Shown: positions 45,642-56,367 of the stretch, piece by piece | Layout of the letters: every line of letters begins with the position of its first letter | Position numbering within the stretch: the first letter of the stretch is position 1 | NCBI RefSeq assembly: GCF_905475465.1 | Contig: NC_062234.1 | Location: forward strand, 13,787,001 to 13,851,000 | Length of the DNA: 64,000 bases | Source of the DNA: Pieris napi | Taxonomy: Eukaryota > Arthropoda > Insecta > Lepidoptera > Pieridae | Reading direction: 5' to 3' | The notes under the pieces: generated by a model | The model's input: only the letters and a program-made list of their open reading frames with translations | The model's database searches: none | Told to the model about the DNA's origin: nothing | Position numbers and translations under genes: made by a program

Positions 45642-46136
45642 ATGAAGTTCTTTATTGCGTTCGCTGCTCTGACTGCCTTGGCAGTTGCAGTTCCTGTGCA
45701 AAAGCCCATCAACCATGATGAGGCGTATCTCCAAGCCATCATGGATGCCATCAACAGCCCTCACACTGACCCCGCCACCGCTGCTCTTCTTGAACAGCAA
45801 CTGGAAAGTATCTTGGCTGAACAGAAGCCTATCATTGACCCAAGCCCAATTCTCGTGGACGAGGCTGAAAACATCAACATCGGGCCCGCTTTTGTAGATG
45901 AAAATGAGCCCATCTCAACTGACCCAGCTTTAATCGAAGGAAATGTCCCAGTTAGCGCTCCAATGGTTCAAGTTATCATAAACGTCAATGCTGTCTCCAA
46001 GCCAGCGCTAAAACCTGTAGAAATTGACAACAGCCCCGCCTTCGTCCCAGAAAGTCCCATTATTCCAGACCCAATTAACATTGGAGTCCCCATCCTGCCT
46101 GATCTTGCCATAAACCTACCTGAAGAATTACACTAA
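45642..46136 (+). CDS. secreted acidic repeat protein, gene 1 of cluster (unknown family)
   Basis: 164 aa from the ATG at 45642, which follows an acceptor TTGTTGCAG at 45635. Residues 1-16 are a signal peptide (MKFFIAFAALTALAVA). A short helix-like N-domain follows (AINSPHTDPATAALLEQQLE). Then come about two copies of the family's 13-residue unit (NINIGPAFVDENE, PISTDPALIEGNV), the conserved core MVQVIINVN, and a C-terminal IIPDPINIG...LPDLAINLPEELH tail. Strongly acidic, no cysteines in the mature part, no membrane segment. AATAAA follows at 46191-46196. I do not recognise the family. Secretion is supported; function is unknown. Closest relative here is the inverted gene 2 (same tail); the N-domain is shared with genes 3 and 4. 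Confidence 0.85.
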   Translation: MKFFIAFAALTALAVAVPVQKPINHDEAYLQAIMDAINSPHTDPATAALLEQQLESILAEQKPIIDPSPILVDEAENINIGPAFVDENEPISTDPALIEGNVPVSAPMVQVIINVNAVSKPALKPVEIDNSPAFVPESPIIPDPINIGVPILPDLAINLPEELH

Positions 46137-46201
46137 ATCACTGGAAAAGAAACTTAACGATATTTGCAACAAAAAAGCTGTTTTTTGAAGTTAATAAAGG
46201 T

Positions 46202-47882
46202 TATTGATTTCATTGCATTATTTAAAAATTTAACTGTTTTTTTTTAGTTTACTCACTGTTCTCAGAGATTCCCTGAGTTTAATAATAAGGCTTATAACAG
46301 TTATGTTGTTGTCCGGAGATATTATTATATTTTATAACCTAGTCATAAATGACATCAAAACAGTTAAAATCTTGTTTTTCACTGCACGTTATTTGGCGGA
46401 AGATAAGACACAGGCTATATAAGTCACGCCTGCCTGTGCTCATTTGCTCTCCTCGTACCTAAATAGCGCCATGTTATAGTTACAAGGTTTTTAAAATCAT
46501 CATCAAACAATAGATTATGATGAAATCACATCCTAGTAACATCATCTACCTTAGATTAAGCGTTAGCAAGCAGCTATGTTCAAGTACAAGTGTTTCTGCT
46601 TGTGGTTTTGTTATTTTGTTAAAAAAACATACAATTGCATTGGAATAAAATACTCGTTTTACGCAGCCATGTGGTTGGTACACTAATTTTGTCTTATTAG
46701 GACTGTTATAGTTATGGAAGCTATGCTTTTTACAAGAATCTTTATTTTTCCGCACAAAATGTACAATGACCTGACATAGACCTGCGTACCACAAATATAG
46801 ATTTTATACCAGTATTACCCCACAAAAGAACACCAGAAGTTAACAATAAGACAAAGCATTATGAAAATAGGTAAAGAAGACGCTTTGCTGTATTTTCGCT
46901 AGTTGCGTATTTATTCACAGCAAAGGGTGAGCTTAGCCTATTCGACAGACTTACCTACTAGATACGTGTATTTGTGGGCCCACTGGAGATCACAACCTAA
47001 AATAATACCTAAGCACGTGGTCGTATCAACAAAACCTATTATCTTTTTATATATTTTGTTGTTGTAAGTTTAATATCTTCTTTCTATTTGCTTAAGATTA
47101 TTTGTATTAAACTACACTGGAGATGGCAGTGTTTACATTGTCAAGTGGCTTCCGTTGTTTCACTTTAAATCATATTGATGTGTCATCAACAAACTATCTT
47201 GTAAAGTCTTTTTTGCCACTCTGGGCATTTATATTGATGAGGAAAAAAGGTCCAACAGACGATGATCTGAATTAAATAGTTTGAATTTCAGCGCTTTTCT
47301 CGTAATGCCATTGTACAAGTTTTTTCGAGGTATTATGTCATTATTTTATGGGTCAGGAGACAAAAGAGTAAGCGGGGTACTTAGCATTGGATGGACATCT
47401 TCGACCCAGCCCTCCAGAAAGTTTGCAAGTGCGTTGCCTTCTACGCTTGTACGCTCGTCTCTCAGACCCCAAATAACAGGATCTCGATTTTAGGCACAAT
47501 TTTGTCCCGACACTGCTGGGCATCACCTGAGAAAAATTGGCATCGCCGGTGACAGGGATGCCACAGTCATTTTATATTGTTGATAAGCAGGAGAAACAGC
47601 TTTTGTGTGTTTTGAACCGATCGAGCGCTTACGCTATGACCAAATAACCAGCCGGCGTCTCTTCTTTTGACTCCTATGGCCTCTGTGTTACTCACTGTTA
47701 GTTAACTCTGAACTGTCAACATACCTACATTGTATATTAAATACAGATCTTTCCATCTTTGGAATTTTAAATAATTAAGTAATTTTATATATTTATATTT
47801 AAGTAATTTATTGGTTTTGTAACCTCATAGCAGTCAGTTTATATTTATTTATTTACATATTTTATATTTAGCTTATAGTATA
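46202..47882. other. intergenic between genes 1 and 2 of the cluster
   Basis: AT-rich. Around 47330-47560 is a GC-richer patch with a short LINE-tail-like phrase ('gcaagtgcgttgcc'), too diverged to delimit. No gene was recognised. Confidence 0.4.
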
Positions 47883-48326
47883 AGATCCCGCTATACAACG
47901 ACCTTCACCGAGATGCTTATTTAATGAAACTTATTTTATATTTAATTTAATATGTCAATAAATATAATCCATATGGGTTGTCTAGCAAATTTCAGTCCAG
48001 AGTATGTTTAATTAATATTAAATTTTTTTTTCTTTTTTATAATTTGCATGTAGTAAATTTTTTGAACTTTTTTCAATCAATATTTTTAATCAGGGTAGTA
48101 TTATATATGTATCACTAAAACCTTCTTTTATACTAAAGATATATATATACTTTAGTGTCACATAAAAAATATACACATAAATAATTAATTGATTAAAAAC
48201 AACCTAACTTTTGCATATTCTATGGGCTTCATACTTTCGATTGGTATAGAATTTATAATTATAATTTATTATTTATTTTTTTATAATTTTTTTTTTCGGT
48301 GAAGGTCGTTGTATAGCGGGATCTTA
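47881..48326. mobile_element. MITE with 29-bp perfect terminal inverted repeats and TA target duplication
   Basis: AGATCCCGCTATACAACGAC... (47883-47911) is perfectly inverted at 48296-48324. TA flanks both ends (47881-47882 and 48325-48326). The interior is AT-rich and non-coding. It is unrelated in sequence to the other MITEs in the window. The perfect termini suggest a recent insertion. Confidence 0.8.
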
Positions 48327-48632
48327 GACCATTATAGTCAGTATTTGAAATTCAAAACTTTACTCAGAACATCTATATAAGCAAGTAGGTGAACAAATTT
48401 TAGTACCTTGACGATCTTTTATAAATTATTCTATACGTTTTATCAGTAAACGAACTAAAGATCTTTAGGAAATGAAACCATCTAAGTCAAGGAGGCGGTT
48501 TAATATGCTGTAATTATTTTATTCGGGACATTTATAATTAAGGATAAGCGAATATAAAAAATAATCATTTATTTGCTTTTAATAATAATTTCATTACAGT
48601 TATAAATTTGGTTTGTTTGTGAATACAGTTAT

Positions 48633-50024
48633 TTAGTGAAGTTCGTCAGGGAGGTTCATGGCTAAGTCGGGAAGAACGGGATTTCCAATGTTGATTGGGT
48701 CTGGGATGAGAGGAAGATCGGGTTGGCCAATGTTGATTGGGTCTGGAATTATGGGAGTTTCAGGGATGATAGCAGGGCTGTTGTCAATGGCTTCAGGCTT
48801 GGAAGCTGGGCTTGAGGCGGACTTAATGTTAATGATAACTTGAACAAGAGGAGAACCAGCTGGAACGGGCTTGTCAACCAAAGCGGGGTCAGTTGAGATT
48901 GGCTCGCTTTCATCAACCAGTGCTGGGCCGATGTTGATGTTCTCGGTTTCGTCAACCAAAGCGGGGTCAGTTGAGATTGGCTCGTTTTCATCAACTAGAG
49001 CTGGGCCGATGTTGATGTTCTCGGCTTCGTCAACGAGTGCTGGGTCGGTGTTGATGTTCTCGGTTTCGTCAACAAGGGCTGGGTCGGTGTTGATGTTCTC
49101 GGTTTCGTCAACAAGGGCTGGGTCGGTGTTGATGTTCTCGGTTTCGTCAACAAGGGCTGGGTCGGTGTTGATGTTCTCGGTTTCGTCAACGAGTGCTGGG
49201 TCGGTGTTGATGTTCTCGGTTTCGTCAACGAGTGCTGGGCCGATGTTGATGTTCTCGGCTTCGTCAACGAGTGCTGGGTCGGTGTTGATGTTCTCGGTTT
49301 CGTCAACAAGGGCTGGGTCGGTGTTGATGTTCTCGGTTTCGTCAACAAGGGCTGGGTCGGTGTTGATGTTCTCGGTTTCGTCAACAAGGGCTGGGTCAGT
49401 GTTGATGTTCTCGGTTTCGTCAACAAGGGCTGGGTCAGTGTTGATGTTCTCGGTTTCGTCAACAAGGGCTGGGTCGGTGTTGATGTTCTCGGTTTCGTCA
49501 ACAAGGGCTGGGTCAGTGTTGATGTTCTCGGTTTCGTCAACAAGGGCTGGGTCAGTGTTGATGTTCTCGGTTTCGTCAACAAGGGCTGGGTCAGTGTTGA
49601 TGTTCTCGGTTTCGTCAACAAGGGCTGGGTCGGTGTTGATGTTCTCGGTTTCGTCAACGAGGGCTGGGTCGGTGTTGATGTTCTCGGTTTCGTCAACAAG
49701 GGCTGGGTCGGTGTTGATGTTCTCGGTTTCGTCAACGAGGGCTGGGTCGGTGTTGATGTTTTCGGTTTCGTCAACAAGGGCTGGGTTGGTGTTGATGTTT
49801 TCGGTTTCGTCAACAAGGGCTGGGTTGGTGTTGATGTTTTCGGTTTCGTCAACAAGGGCTGGGTCGGTGTTGATGTTCTCGGTTTCGTCAACAAGGGCTG
49901 GGTTGGTGTTGATGTTTTCTGGTTCTTGAATTATGGGTCCTGCAGACTCAGGGAAGAGCGTGCCACTCTTTGAAGGCCGAGCGGCCGCAATGGCAACGAG
50001 TGCAGCGAATAGTAGGAATTTCAT
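48633..50024 (-). CDS. secreted acidic 13-residue-repeat protein, gene 2 of cluster (inverted, about 27 units)
   Basis: 463 aa on the - strand. The ATG at 50024 comes 2 nt after an acceptor TTTTCAG. Residues 1-15 are a signal peptide (MKFLLFAALVAIAAA) and 16-36 a short spacer. Residues 37-384 are 26 full units plus a partial of a 13-residue repeat, consensus NINTDPALVDETE, encoded by a 39-bp minisatellite. The last units alternate NINIGPALVDE(T/N/S)E and PISTDPALVD, matching gene 1. Then come the VQVIINI core and a tail with two IPDPINIG boxes ending LAMNLPDELH. The helix-like N-domain of its relatives is missing. Strongly acidic, no Cys. The poly(A) signal is rc of 48570-48575. Function unknown; a structural secretion (silk, cuticle, gut lining) or ion-binding role is only a guess. 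Confidence 0.87.
   Translation of the reverse strand: MKFLLFAALVAIAAARPSKSGTLFPESAGPIIQEPENINTNPALVDETENINTDPALVDETENINTNPALVDETENINTNPALVDETENINTDPALVDETENINTDPALVDETENINTDPALVDETENINTDPALVDETENINTDPALVDETENINTDPALVDETENINTDPALVDETENINTDPALVDETENINTDPALVDETENINTDPALVDETENINTDPALVDETENINTDPALVDETENINTDPALVDEAENINIGPALVDETENINTDPALVDETENINTDPALVDETENINTDPALVDETENINTDPALVDETENINTDPALVDEAENINIGPALVDENEPISTDPALVDETENINIGPALVDESEPISTDPALVDKPVPAGSPLVQVIINIKSASSPASKPEAIDNSPAIIPETPIIPDPINIGQPDLPLIPDPINIGNPVLPDLAMNLPDELH
48873..49916 (-). repeat. 39-bp coding minisatellite, about 27 units
   Basis: 1044 bp of head-to-tail 39-mers inside gene 2 (unit on + strand: CTCGGTTTCGTCAACAAGGG + CTGGGTCGGTGTTGATGTT). 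Units differ mainly at silent sites (TCGGTG/TCAGTG, ACAAGG/ACGAGT). Variant units with GGGCCGATG recur near the C-terminal end. Because 39 is divisible by 3 and the unit lacks stops in several frames, long antisense frames are open here by construction. Confidence 0.95.
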
Positions 50025-50244
50025 AGCTGAAAATTAGAAACATCTTTATAAAATTGTCTTTGGTTTAAGCGAGTACATTTAATTAAAATGTGATGATTTT
50101 ACAAAAAATAAAATGTTTAGTGAATAAGATTGTGACTGATTAGAAATTGTTTAATAACTGGGAAGACAAGACAGGCCTTTAGTGCTTTCCGAATCGAAAC
50201 GATCCTTTGTAGCTCCAAGGCGTTGACTAAACTAAACTGCTTAC

Positions 50245-50298
50245 CTATGCAGTATCTTCTAAACTATAATATTTGTGCAAATTTTGGTAGATTTTATA
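50245..50298 (-). promoter_or_regulatory. TATA promoter and tiny non-coding exon 1 of repeat-protein gene 2
   Basis: On the - strand, TATAAAAT (rc of 50291-50298) is followed by a donor GCATAG|GTAAGC at 50245/50244. The intron would run to the acceptor at 50027, next to the ATG. Same layout as its paralogues. Confidence 0.5.
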
Positions 50299-51142
50299 GT
50301 ATTTCATTATCACAAGCTTATCAGCGAATTTTTTCTTTTCAACAAATATCGCCAAGGTATAATTCCACGATGATAATTAATAGATATGCTTGGATATATT
50401 GAATATATTTGAACTTTTATGCGAATATTTAGATTCGTAAGGGAGACAATTTTCATAGATACCTATAGTAGCTAAAAACTCCAAGATCAAGTTTATAAAT
50501 TAACCGTATTAACTGTTAATTAACTATTAATTAATTTAATTGTTTATGTTAAACTTTTTTTTTTTTAATCATATCGAAATAATGATATTTTATATATTTT
50601 TTTTCACAAAACTGAATTTTATTTAAGTAGGAAAAGGCTTAGTAGATTCCGGATATTATGGCGGAGATATCTCCCATATTTTATACTAGGCAAGTAGAAC
50701 ACGTACAGAAGTACACAGGATCTCGAAATAGAACGATGCTTTCTAAGGTTTTTTTTTTCAACATTTAGTGTAATTAATTAAATAAGATAAAAGTTTAAAA
50801 ATAATTTTTGTAAGTAAAAGATATTTAGTACATACAACATAGTTTTTAACTTAATCGCTATTAATATGACCTCGTCTACTTTAAAAAATGCATAATTTAT
50901 TTCACAAAATTAATTCTTAATACACGTTTCAATAATTTATTGCTGTTCTAATCATGATAAACAGCCTTCTAATAAAAAGGCATGCCGCTTAGATAAGGCG
51001 ATTAGGCTTAGACATCAAATAAAACCTTTTTGAAGATATCAATGACAACAGAAGGCTAATCAATTCTTGAAAAAGATTAGGAACGAAAGCAAATTAGCCA
51101 TACTCAGAGTTGTTCATTAAACAGACTCCAATGGTAAATTAA
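50299..51142. other. intergenic, AT-rich
   Basis: Upstream flank of gene 2. No other gene or repeat was recognised. It ends in the left copy of a 15-bp SINE target duplication (51128-51142). Confidence 0.4.
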
Positions 51143-51432
51143 AATCAGTGGCGCTAGATCTTTTTAGGTCTGGGCCTCAGATTTCTGTATCTGTTTCATG
51201 ATAATTTGTCAAACTAATAGGCAAGTAGGTGATTAGCCTCCTGTGCCTGGCGCAAGCCGTCGACTTTTTTTTGGGTCTAAGACAAGCCGGTTTCCTCACC
51301 ATGTTTTCCTTCACCGTTCGAGCGAATATTAAATGCGGACATAGAAAGAAAGTCTATTGGTGCACAGCCAGGGATCGAACCTTCTACATAAGGGATGAGA
51401 GTCGCACGCTGAAGCCACTTGGCCAACACTGC
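51143..51432 (-). mobile_element. full-length tRNA-headed SINE (family A) with 15-bp target duplication
   Basis: Best-preserved copy: 290 bp flanked by CCAATGGTAAATTAA at 51128-51142 and 51433-51447. A-box and B-box complements sit at the right end ('cacttggccaaca', 'cagggatcgaacct') and the 3' end ('tttttaggtctgggcctcag') at the left. The long exact duplication proves LINE-type retrotransposition and a fairly recent insertion. Confidence 0.88.
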
Positions 51433-51447
51433 CCAATGGTAAATTAA

Positions 51448-51959
51448 CTAGCTATAATAGCGGTGAATCTCATTGCGATATGCCCGATTAGCTGACTAAA
51501 TTAGTCCAGCATAATTGCAATTGTAAAAAAAAAAATATACAAAAGTATTGTCTGCGGGATGAAGCATTCTTTTGTTGCACCCCCAAAACATGTGCAAACA
51601 TGCATTATATAACCCCTAATATAATGTATTATATTAGTCAATAATGTTACATATATTCATAAATTACATATTTATGAATATATAAGGTGAGTTTTCATAA
51701 ATAGGAGCCGTGGAATTAAGTATGCTTTTGACTAGGCATAGTTTAACGCCTGAATGTAATTATGACGCAAATTTGATGTCTACGTTTTTTTACTGAGGGT
51801 TCAATGGAAAAGTCAAATTCATTTCCTTGAACTATCTGTTACTTCCTATGAACGTAAATATTAATTTGAATTATAATAGTTCGTTAACTTAGGCTACTTA
51901 CCATATTTATTACTTATTATACGACTAACTGAAATCTCATTCAAATGGATAAAATAAAG
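51448..51959. other. intergenic, AT-rich
   Basis: No gene or recognised repeat. A short AT palindrome ('tatattcataaattacatatttatgaatata') lies near 51650-51682. Confidence 0.4.
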
Positions 51960-52240
51960 AATAAAATAAAATATGTTTATTATGGACTATAAGGTACAGG
52001 TATCACTTATTCCACGTCATTTTATTTGTATAGGAAGACATCCCTACTCATCGGCAAAGAAGACAGAGGGTGAGAGAGTGAAAAGAGTAAGCGTGGAGTT
52101 TCTTGCCCATTCTTCTCCACACGAAACTACCTTTTGGAAGGGGCAACTAGAATCTTCTTTGTATTTTTTTGACGTTCAAAAGTGCCATTTTAGGTGGTCT
52201 AATTGAAATAAATGATTTGACTTTTGACTTTTGGGAGGGT
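51960..52240 (+). repeat. retroelement 3' tail (different family from the LINE tails above)
   Basis: Carries 'ggagtttcttgcccattctt', 'gacgttcaaaagtgccattt' and the tail 'gaaataaatgatttgactttt', a common trailing sequence of lepidopteran non-LTR elements. No coding part. Confidence 0.5.
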
Positions 52241-52879
52241 GTAGGCCGATAGAAAAAGCCGGCGGAAAAAACTCTCGGTACCTACTCTTTTAAAATATCA
52301 AATCATCATACAAAATAACTATGGATAGAAGAAACCAGAAGGAGGGACGGTCTGCTCTTTATTTGTATTAAATTACAAACTTGAACGGAAACCTCGCAGT
52401 CTAGTTTCCGGAATCGGCACCGGTTCACATCCATGACGTCACAGGCATCGTTTAACTCAACAATATTTTCGATTTGTTTTGTGTTTTTCATAAATTTTAA
52501 TTTCATAAGTTTGAAAAATATTTGCGTATACGAAGAGGAGACCTGGTAGACCGATCCCTCCCGGGTATGGTTTGGTCCGTTTTCAAATTCTAGGCTGAAA
52601 ATTCACACGAAGGTCAGCCCCCATTAGAATACGTAATGCCAAGGCTATATATGTTCGTTTTAAGGCAGCGCCACTAGAATCACAGTCCATCTAAAGTCTA
52701 GACTAAGTAGCTTTTCAGCTATAATACATAATATAAACTATCTTTGTTGCGCAGGTTTCGGGGAAGTCTATGCAAGATTAAAACAAAGAGAAACTTTAGT
52801 TTTGTAGAGTCCTATTTATTTACAGTACAACTGAACTTGAGCACTGACACTATCTTACCATCAACTTTAGCTTAGCTTT

Positions 52880-53035
52880 CTCAGCATTTTTTCAGACAAA
52901 TGTCGTCCATTTTTGGATTTGGGACATGCCGGTTTCTTCACGATTTTTACCTTCACCGTTAGACAGAAAGTCTATTGGTGCAAAACTGGGAATCGAACCT
53001 CCTGCGTCTGTGCTCACTTCAAAGCTGCAGGACTA
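52880..53035 (-). mobile_element. partial SINE (family A)
   Basis: Retains 'gacatgccggtttcttcacg', 'ccttcaccgtt', 'agaaagtctattggtgca' and a B-box complement 'gggaatcgaacctcc'. Both ends are degraded. Confidence 0.6.
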
Positions 53036-53843
53036 GAAAAGTGTGTATTATATAAAATTATTAAGAACGGTAAAGTTTCATCCCTTAGTACCATACTCGT
53101 ACAACAAGAGACTGTATGGTGTATCCTTTGTCCAATCCGCTTATGTACCCGACCCTATTTGTTCTGGGTATGGTGGTAATAAGCAGATTGTACTCTGACT
53201 GAGTTATTAAGAGCTGCATGTTATATTTATTATTATTAGTTATAAGATCTAGGTATATATTTCTTTCAATTAACTGTATTTTTAATTATAGAATTATCTG
53301 TGTATTTCTATCGCATTAGTAATAACTGTAAAAATCTAATAATGTGGGGGATAAATATAATAAAACTCATCATAGCATAGAATGTTTGTGTGACAATATA
53401 TTAACGGTTCTCCTTCATTGAAAAGTAAACAAAAAAGGCGCCTTGTACCAGCTGATTGGCGATATCGAAAGATAATTAAAATTTATGATCTTATTGTAAA
53501 TATACAGGTGTAATCAGATATGATATAGAACCATAAATAATTTATAAACCTTTATTAAATCAATCATAAAATAGAAGCTTAATCCAATTCGCTATCATTT
53601 GGAGGAACGTGCAATATCTTTATTACACTATCAATAGGGAAATAAGTGTATTTGCATGACAACCATAATTTCGTTTACATGCGATAGGTCCTTGTAGGAA
53701 AAACCTTCGAAAGGGACATTAAACACACTTTAATAATATATCTAATTATAAGATATAATTATAATTATAAGATATATAGGTATATAAGATTTTTAAGCGA
53801 AAGGGAAATCTAAAATAATAAATAAATAAATAAATCAGTGTCA
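53036..53843. other. non-coding, AT-rich part of duplication copy A
   Basis: Contains a run of TATAAGATATA palindromic sequence around 53735-53790 and an (AAAT)n stretch before the next SINE. No gene. Confidence 0.4.
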
Positions 53844-54090
53844 CTACAACCTTTTTAGGCCTGGGCCTCAGTTTCTGTATCTGTTTCATGATCATTTGTT
53901 TAATAGGTGATCAATCACCAGTGCCTGACACACGCTGTCTACTTTTTGGTTTAAGCCGGTTTCCTCACGATGTTTTCCTTCACCGTTCGAGCGAATGTTA
54001 AATGTGCACATAGAAAGTCAATTAGTGCACATCGAACCCACGACCTCAGGGATGAGAGTCGCACGCTTAAACCACTAGGCCAACTCTCCC
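53844..54090 (-). mobile_element. tRNA-headed SINE (family A)
   Basis: Starts 'cactacaacctttttaggcc' and ends with A-box complement 'accactaggccaac'; the B-box is partly lost ('cacatcgaacccacg'). It is embedded in an AAAT-rich site. Confidence 0.75.
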
Positions 54091-54615
54091 AAAAGAAAGC
54101 GAAATCTAGTTAGCAGGAAACTAAGAACTTTTCTTTATTTTACTGATTCTACTAACATAGCTTTTTAGATTTTTATTACTTACTGATTAGTTTGACTGTA
54201 TCATCTGACAAATAAAGAATATTATTAAAAGCACTTTACATTAGGGTAAGATTTAAATAAGATTAAGAGTATGAATCTTGTATGTATATTTCTGTTCATG
54301 ATATAGGTACGGGAGATAGTCCACTATAACTCGATTTGAATCGAAGCCTATACAAGTCGTGTTTTTTATTTATATGTATAGTGTACAGCCTAAGTCCCAT
54401 TAAAAACACTAGGATACGTTACTAATTTACCTACATAATAAAGATAACACATGTTTATAATAACTGTTCACAACAACGTGTTTTGATAAGGTTCAAGGAT
54501 ATTCTGGAGGAGAGTGGTCATCAATGAAGACCTTCAGGAAAAGCAGGGCCTTGTAATGAATTAGTTCACTGTTATTGGTACTGTTCCGTTCAATCCATTC
54601 GCGACATTGGTCTAA

Positions 54616-54870
54616 AAAAAAATTGTAGCGCTACCTTTTTAGGTCTAGGCCTCAGATTTCTGATCTGTTTCATAATCATTTTTAAATCTAATAGGCAAGT
54701 AGGTGATTCTTGTGCCTGACTTTTTCAGCCGCCGCCGTCGACTTTTTGGGTCTAAGACATGTCGATTTGCTCACGATATTTTCCTTCACCGTTCTAGCGA
54801 ATGTTAAATGCGCACATAGAAATAAAGTCCTAGCAGATAGAAATGAAGCCACTAGGCCAACACGGCATAA
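54616..54870 (-). mobile_element. tRNA-headed SINE (family A) with 12-bp target duplication
   Basis: Flanked by ACATTGGTCTAA at 54604-54615 and 54871-54882. The duplicated segment B (near 59475-59490) has the corresponding site without the SINE. The insertion therefore followed the tandem duplication, or was lost or replaced in B. Confidence 0.8.
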
Positions 54871-55074
54871 CATTGGTCTAATTATTATTAAATTATATTT
54901 TTATAATAATTCTCATTCACAAACGGAAGTTAATAACATAGGTATATATTATGTATATTATCGATATTTAAATATTGGCACTATTAAATCCAGTCTTACG
55001 AAAAATAAAACTTTATATTACTTCAGTTACGTTAATCCTAAGATAAAAATTTATGGAACAAAGATTATTTTTAA

Positions 55075-55126
55075 TATAAAATACCAATGCCTCTATTGTC
55101 AGTTCAGTATTGGAAGAAAACTAAAA
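55075..55126 (+). promoter_or_regulatory. TATA/Inr core promoter and 21-nt non-coding exon 1 of repeat-protein gene 3
   Basis: TATAAAAT (55075-55082) lies 31 bp before the A of the arthropod initiator TTCAGT (A at 55106), with a second TCAGT at 55099. A donor CTAAAA|GTGAGT follows at 55126/55127. The intron runs 55127-55390 and ends TTTTACAG. The same layout is repeated at 59825-59876. Confidence 0.65.
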
Positions 55127-55400
55127 GTGAGTACAATATTATAACTTGATCAAACTATTTTTTATTAACATATTAACCAGAATTTTGTATTTTTTTAATG
55201 CGACTTGAGGAGAAGAGTTGTGGCAAATAGTTGACGCTGTTTTTTAAATATCCAATGAAGTATACTTGCAGATCACCGGCTTATATCATTGCATATATGG
55301 TGACTTGTTTCAGTGTCTCCGCTGGTAGCCATACTCATTAAAATTAGAGTTGTTACTGTATATTTTAAATAAATAAATTTAATTTTACAGAACCGCTACA

Positions 55401-56081
55401 ATGAAATTCCTAATCGTATTAGCTGTTATCGCCGTCGCTTCGGCAGTCCCTCTTAACCGTATCTCAGCCTCTGAGATCGATGAGATCATCAGCGCTATCA
55501 ACAGCCCCAGCACCAACCCAGCCACAGCTGCTGCTTTAGAGCAAATGCTCCACGATCTCCTCGGTGGACATGGACTAGACGAAATTTCTGCTGGACCCGC
55601 TATAATCGATGAATCACCTGTACTTATTGACACCAACCCAGCTCTTGTTGAGGAACACGAGGATATCGCAGTTGGACCAGCTCTGATTGAGGAACACGAG
55701 GATATCTCCGTCGGACCCGCTCTGATTGAGGAACACGAGGATATCTCCGTCGGACCCGCTCTCATTGAAGACCAGCCCGCCAGCGTCAAAGCTCCCCTTG
55801 TACAGGTTATCATTAATGTTGACGCATCCGCTGGAGACGTCACCGTTGACCAAGTTTACAACCCAGAGAACCCCGCTCTTATTCCCAGCCCCGTAGAAAT
55901 CATTGATGGATCCCAACCAGAACTTATCCCCGACAACATCAATGTAATTGAAAACGAAATCATTCCCGACGCAATCAGTATTGTGGAGAACCCCAAGCCA
56001 GAGCTGGAAGCTGAAAACATCAACGTTGACACACCTTTGATCCCTGACGGCGCTGTCATCCTCCCAGACATCCTCAACTAG
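55401..56081 (+). CDS. secreted acidic repeat protein, gene 3 of cluster (unknown family)
   Basis: 226 aa. The ATG comes 10 nt after an acceptor. Residues 1-15 are a signal peptide (MKFLIVLAVIAVASA). An N-domain with EIDEIISAINSPSTNPATAA and a leucine-rich helix-like part follows, shared with gene 1. Then come three tandem 13-residue units (EEHEDIAVGPALI, EEHEDISVGPALI twice), the core PLVQVIINVD, and a long acidic Pro/Ile/Asn-rich tail with NPALIPSPVEIID, IPDNINVIE and VILPDILN. No Cys, no membrane segment. AATAAA lies in the 3' flank (about 56132). Function unknown. Identical in protein sequence to gene 4 except for one repeat unit. Confidence 0.87.
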   Translation: MKFLIVLAVIAVASAVPLNRISASEIDEIISAINSPSTNPATAAALEQMLHDLLGGHGLDEISAGPAIIDESPVLIDTNPALVEEHEDIAVGPALIEEHEDISVGPALIEEHEDISVGPALIEDQPASVKAPLVQVIINVDASAGDVTVDQVYNPENPALIPSPVEIIDGSQPELIPDNINVIENEIIPDAISIVENPKPELEAENINVDTPLIPDGAVILPDILN

Positions 56082-56367
56082 AAAGGTAAAAAGATTGGGT
56101 GGTTTTTTTTAACTTTGAAATGACGACGTTTAAATAAAATAATTCATCCTATTATCTTGTTTTTCTGCTATACGTGACGTTTATCTAAACTGTAAATTGT
56201 CTCGAATTTTAATTACATTAGACTTATTACTTTCAGTCTTATTATCTCGTTAGATTTATTCGATGGTCTTATAGTTAACTGAATAATAGTGGTCCCAGGT
56301 CCTGTAATTGACAGAACATGCAGGTATATATTAAAAACATACCTTTAATATAGATTCTACAACATAA

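Noticed and set aside
48871..49929. Long + strand frame (about 350 codons) opposite gene 2, and a second long - strand frame in another phase
   Set aside because: Both are open only because the 39-bp unit is a multiple of three and lacks stops in those phases. The sense frame has the signal peptide, conserved core and tail.
52306..52506. A 66-codon - strand frame with Cys residues
   Set aside because: Not preserved in the duplicated segment and no recognisable domain.
55385..55843. Antisense frames over genes 3 and 4 (also 60102-60629)
   Set aside because: Shadows of the repeat coding region. No start context or homology, and they end inside the promoter intron.
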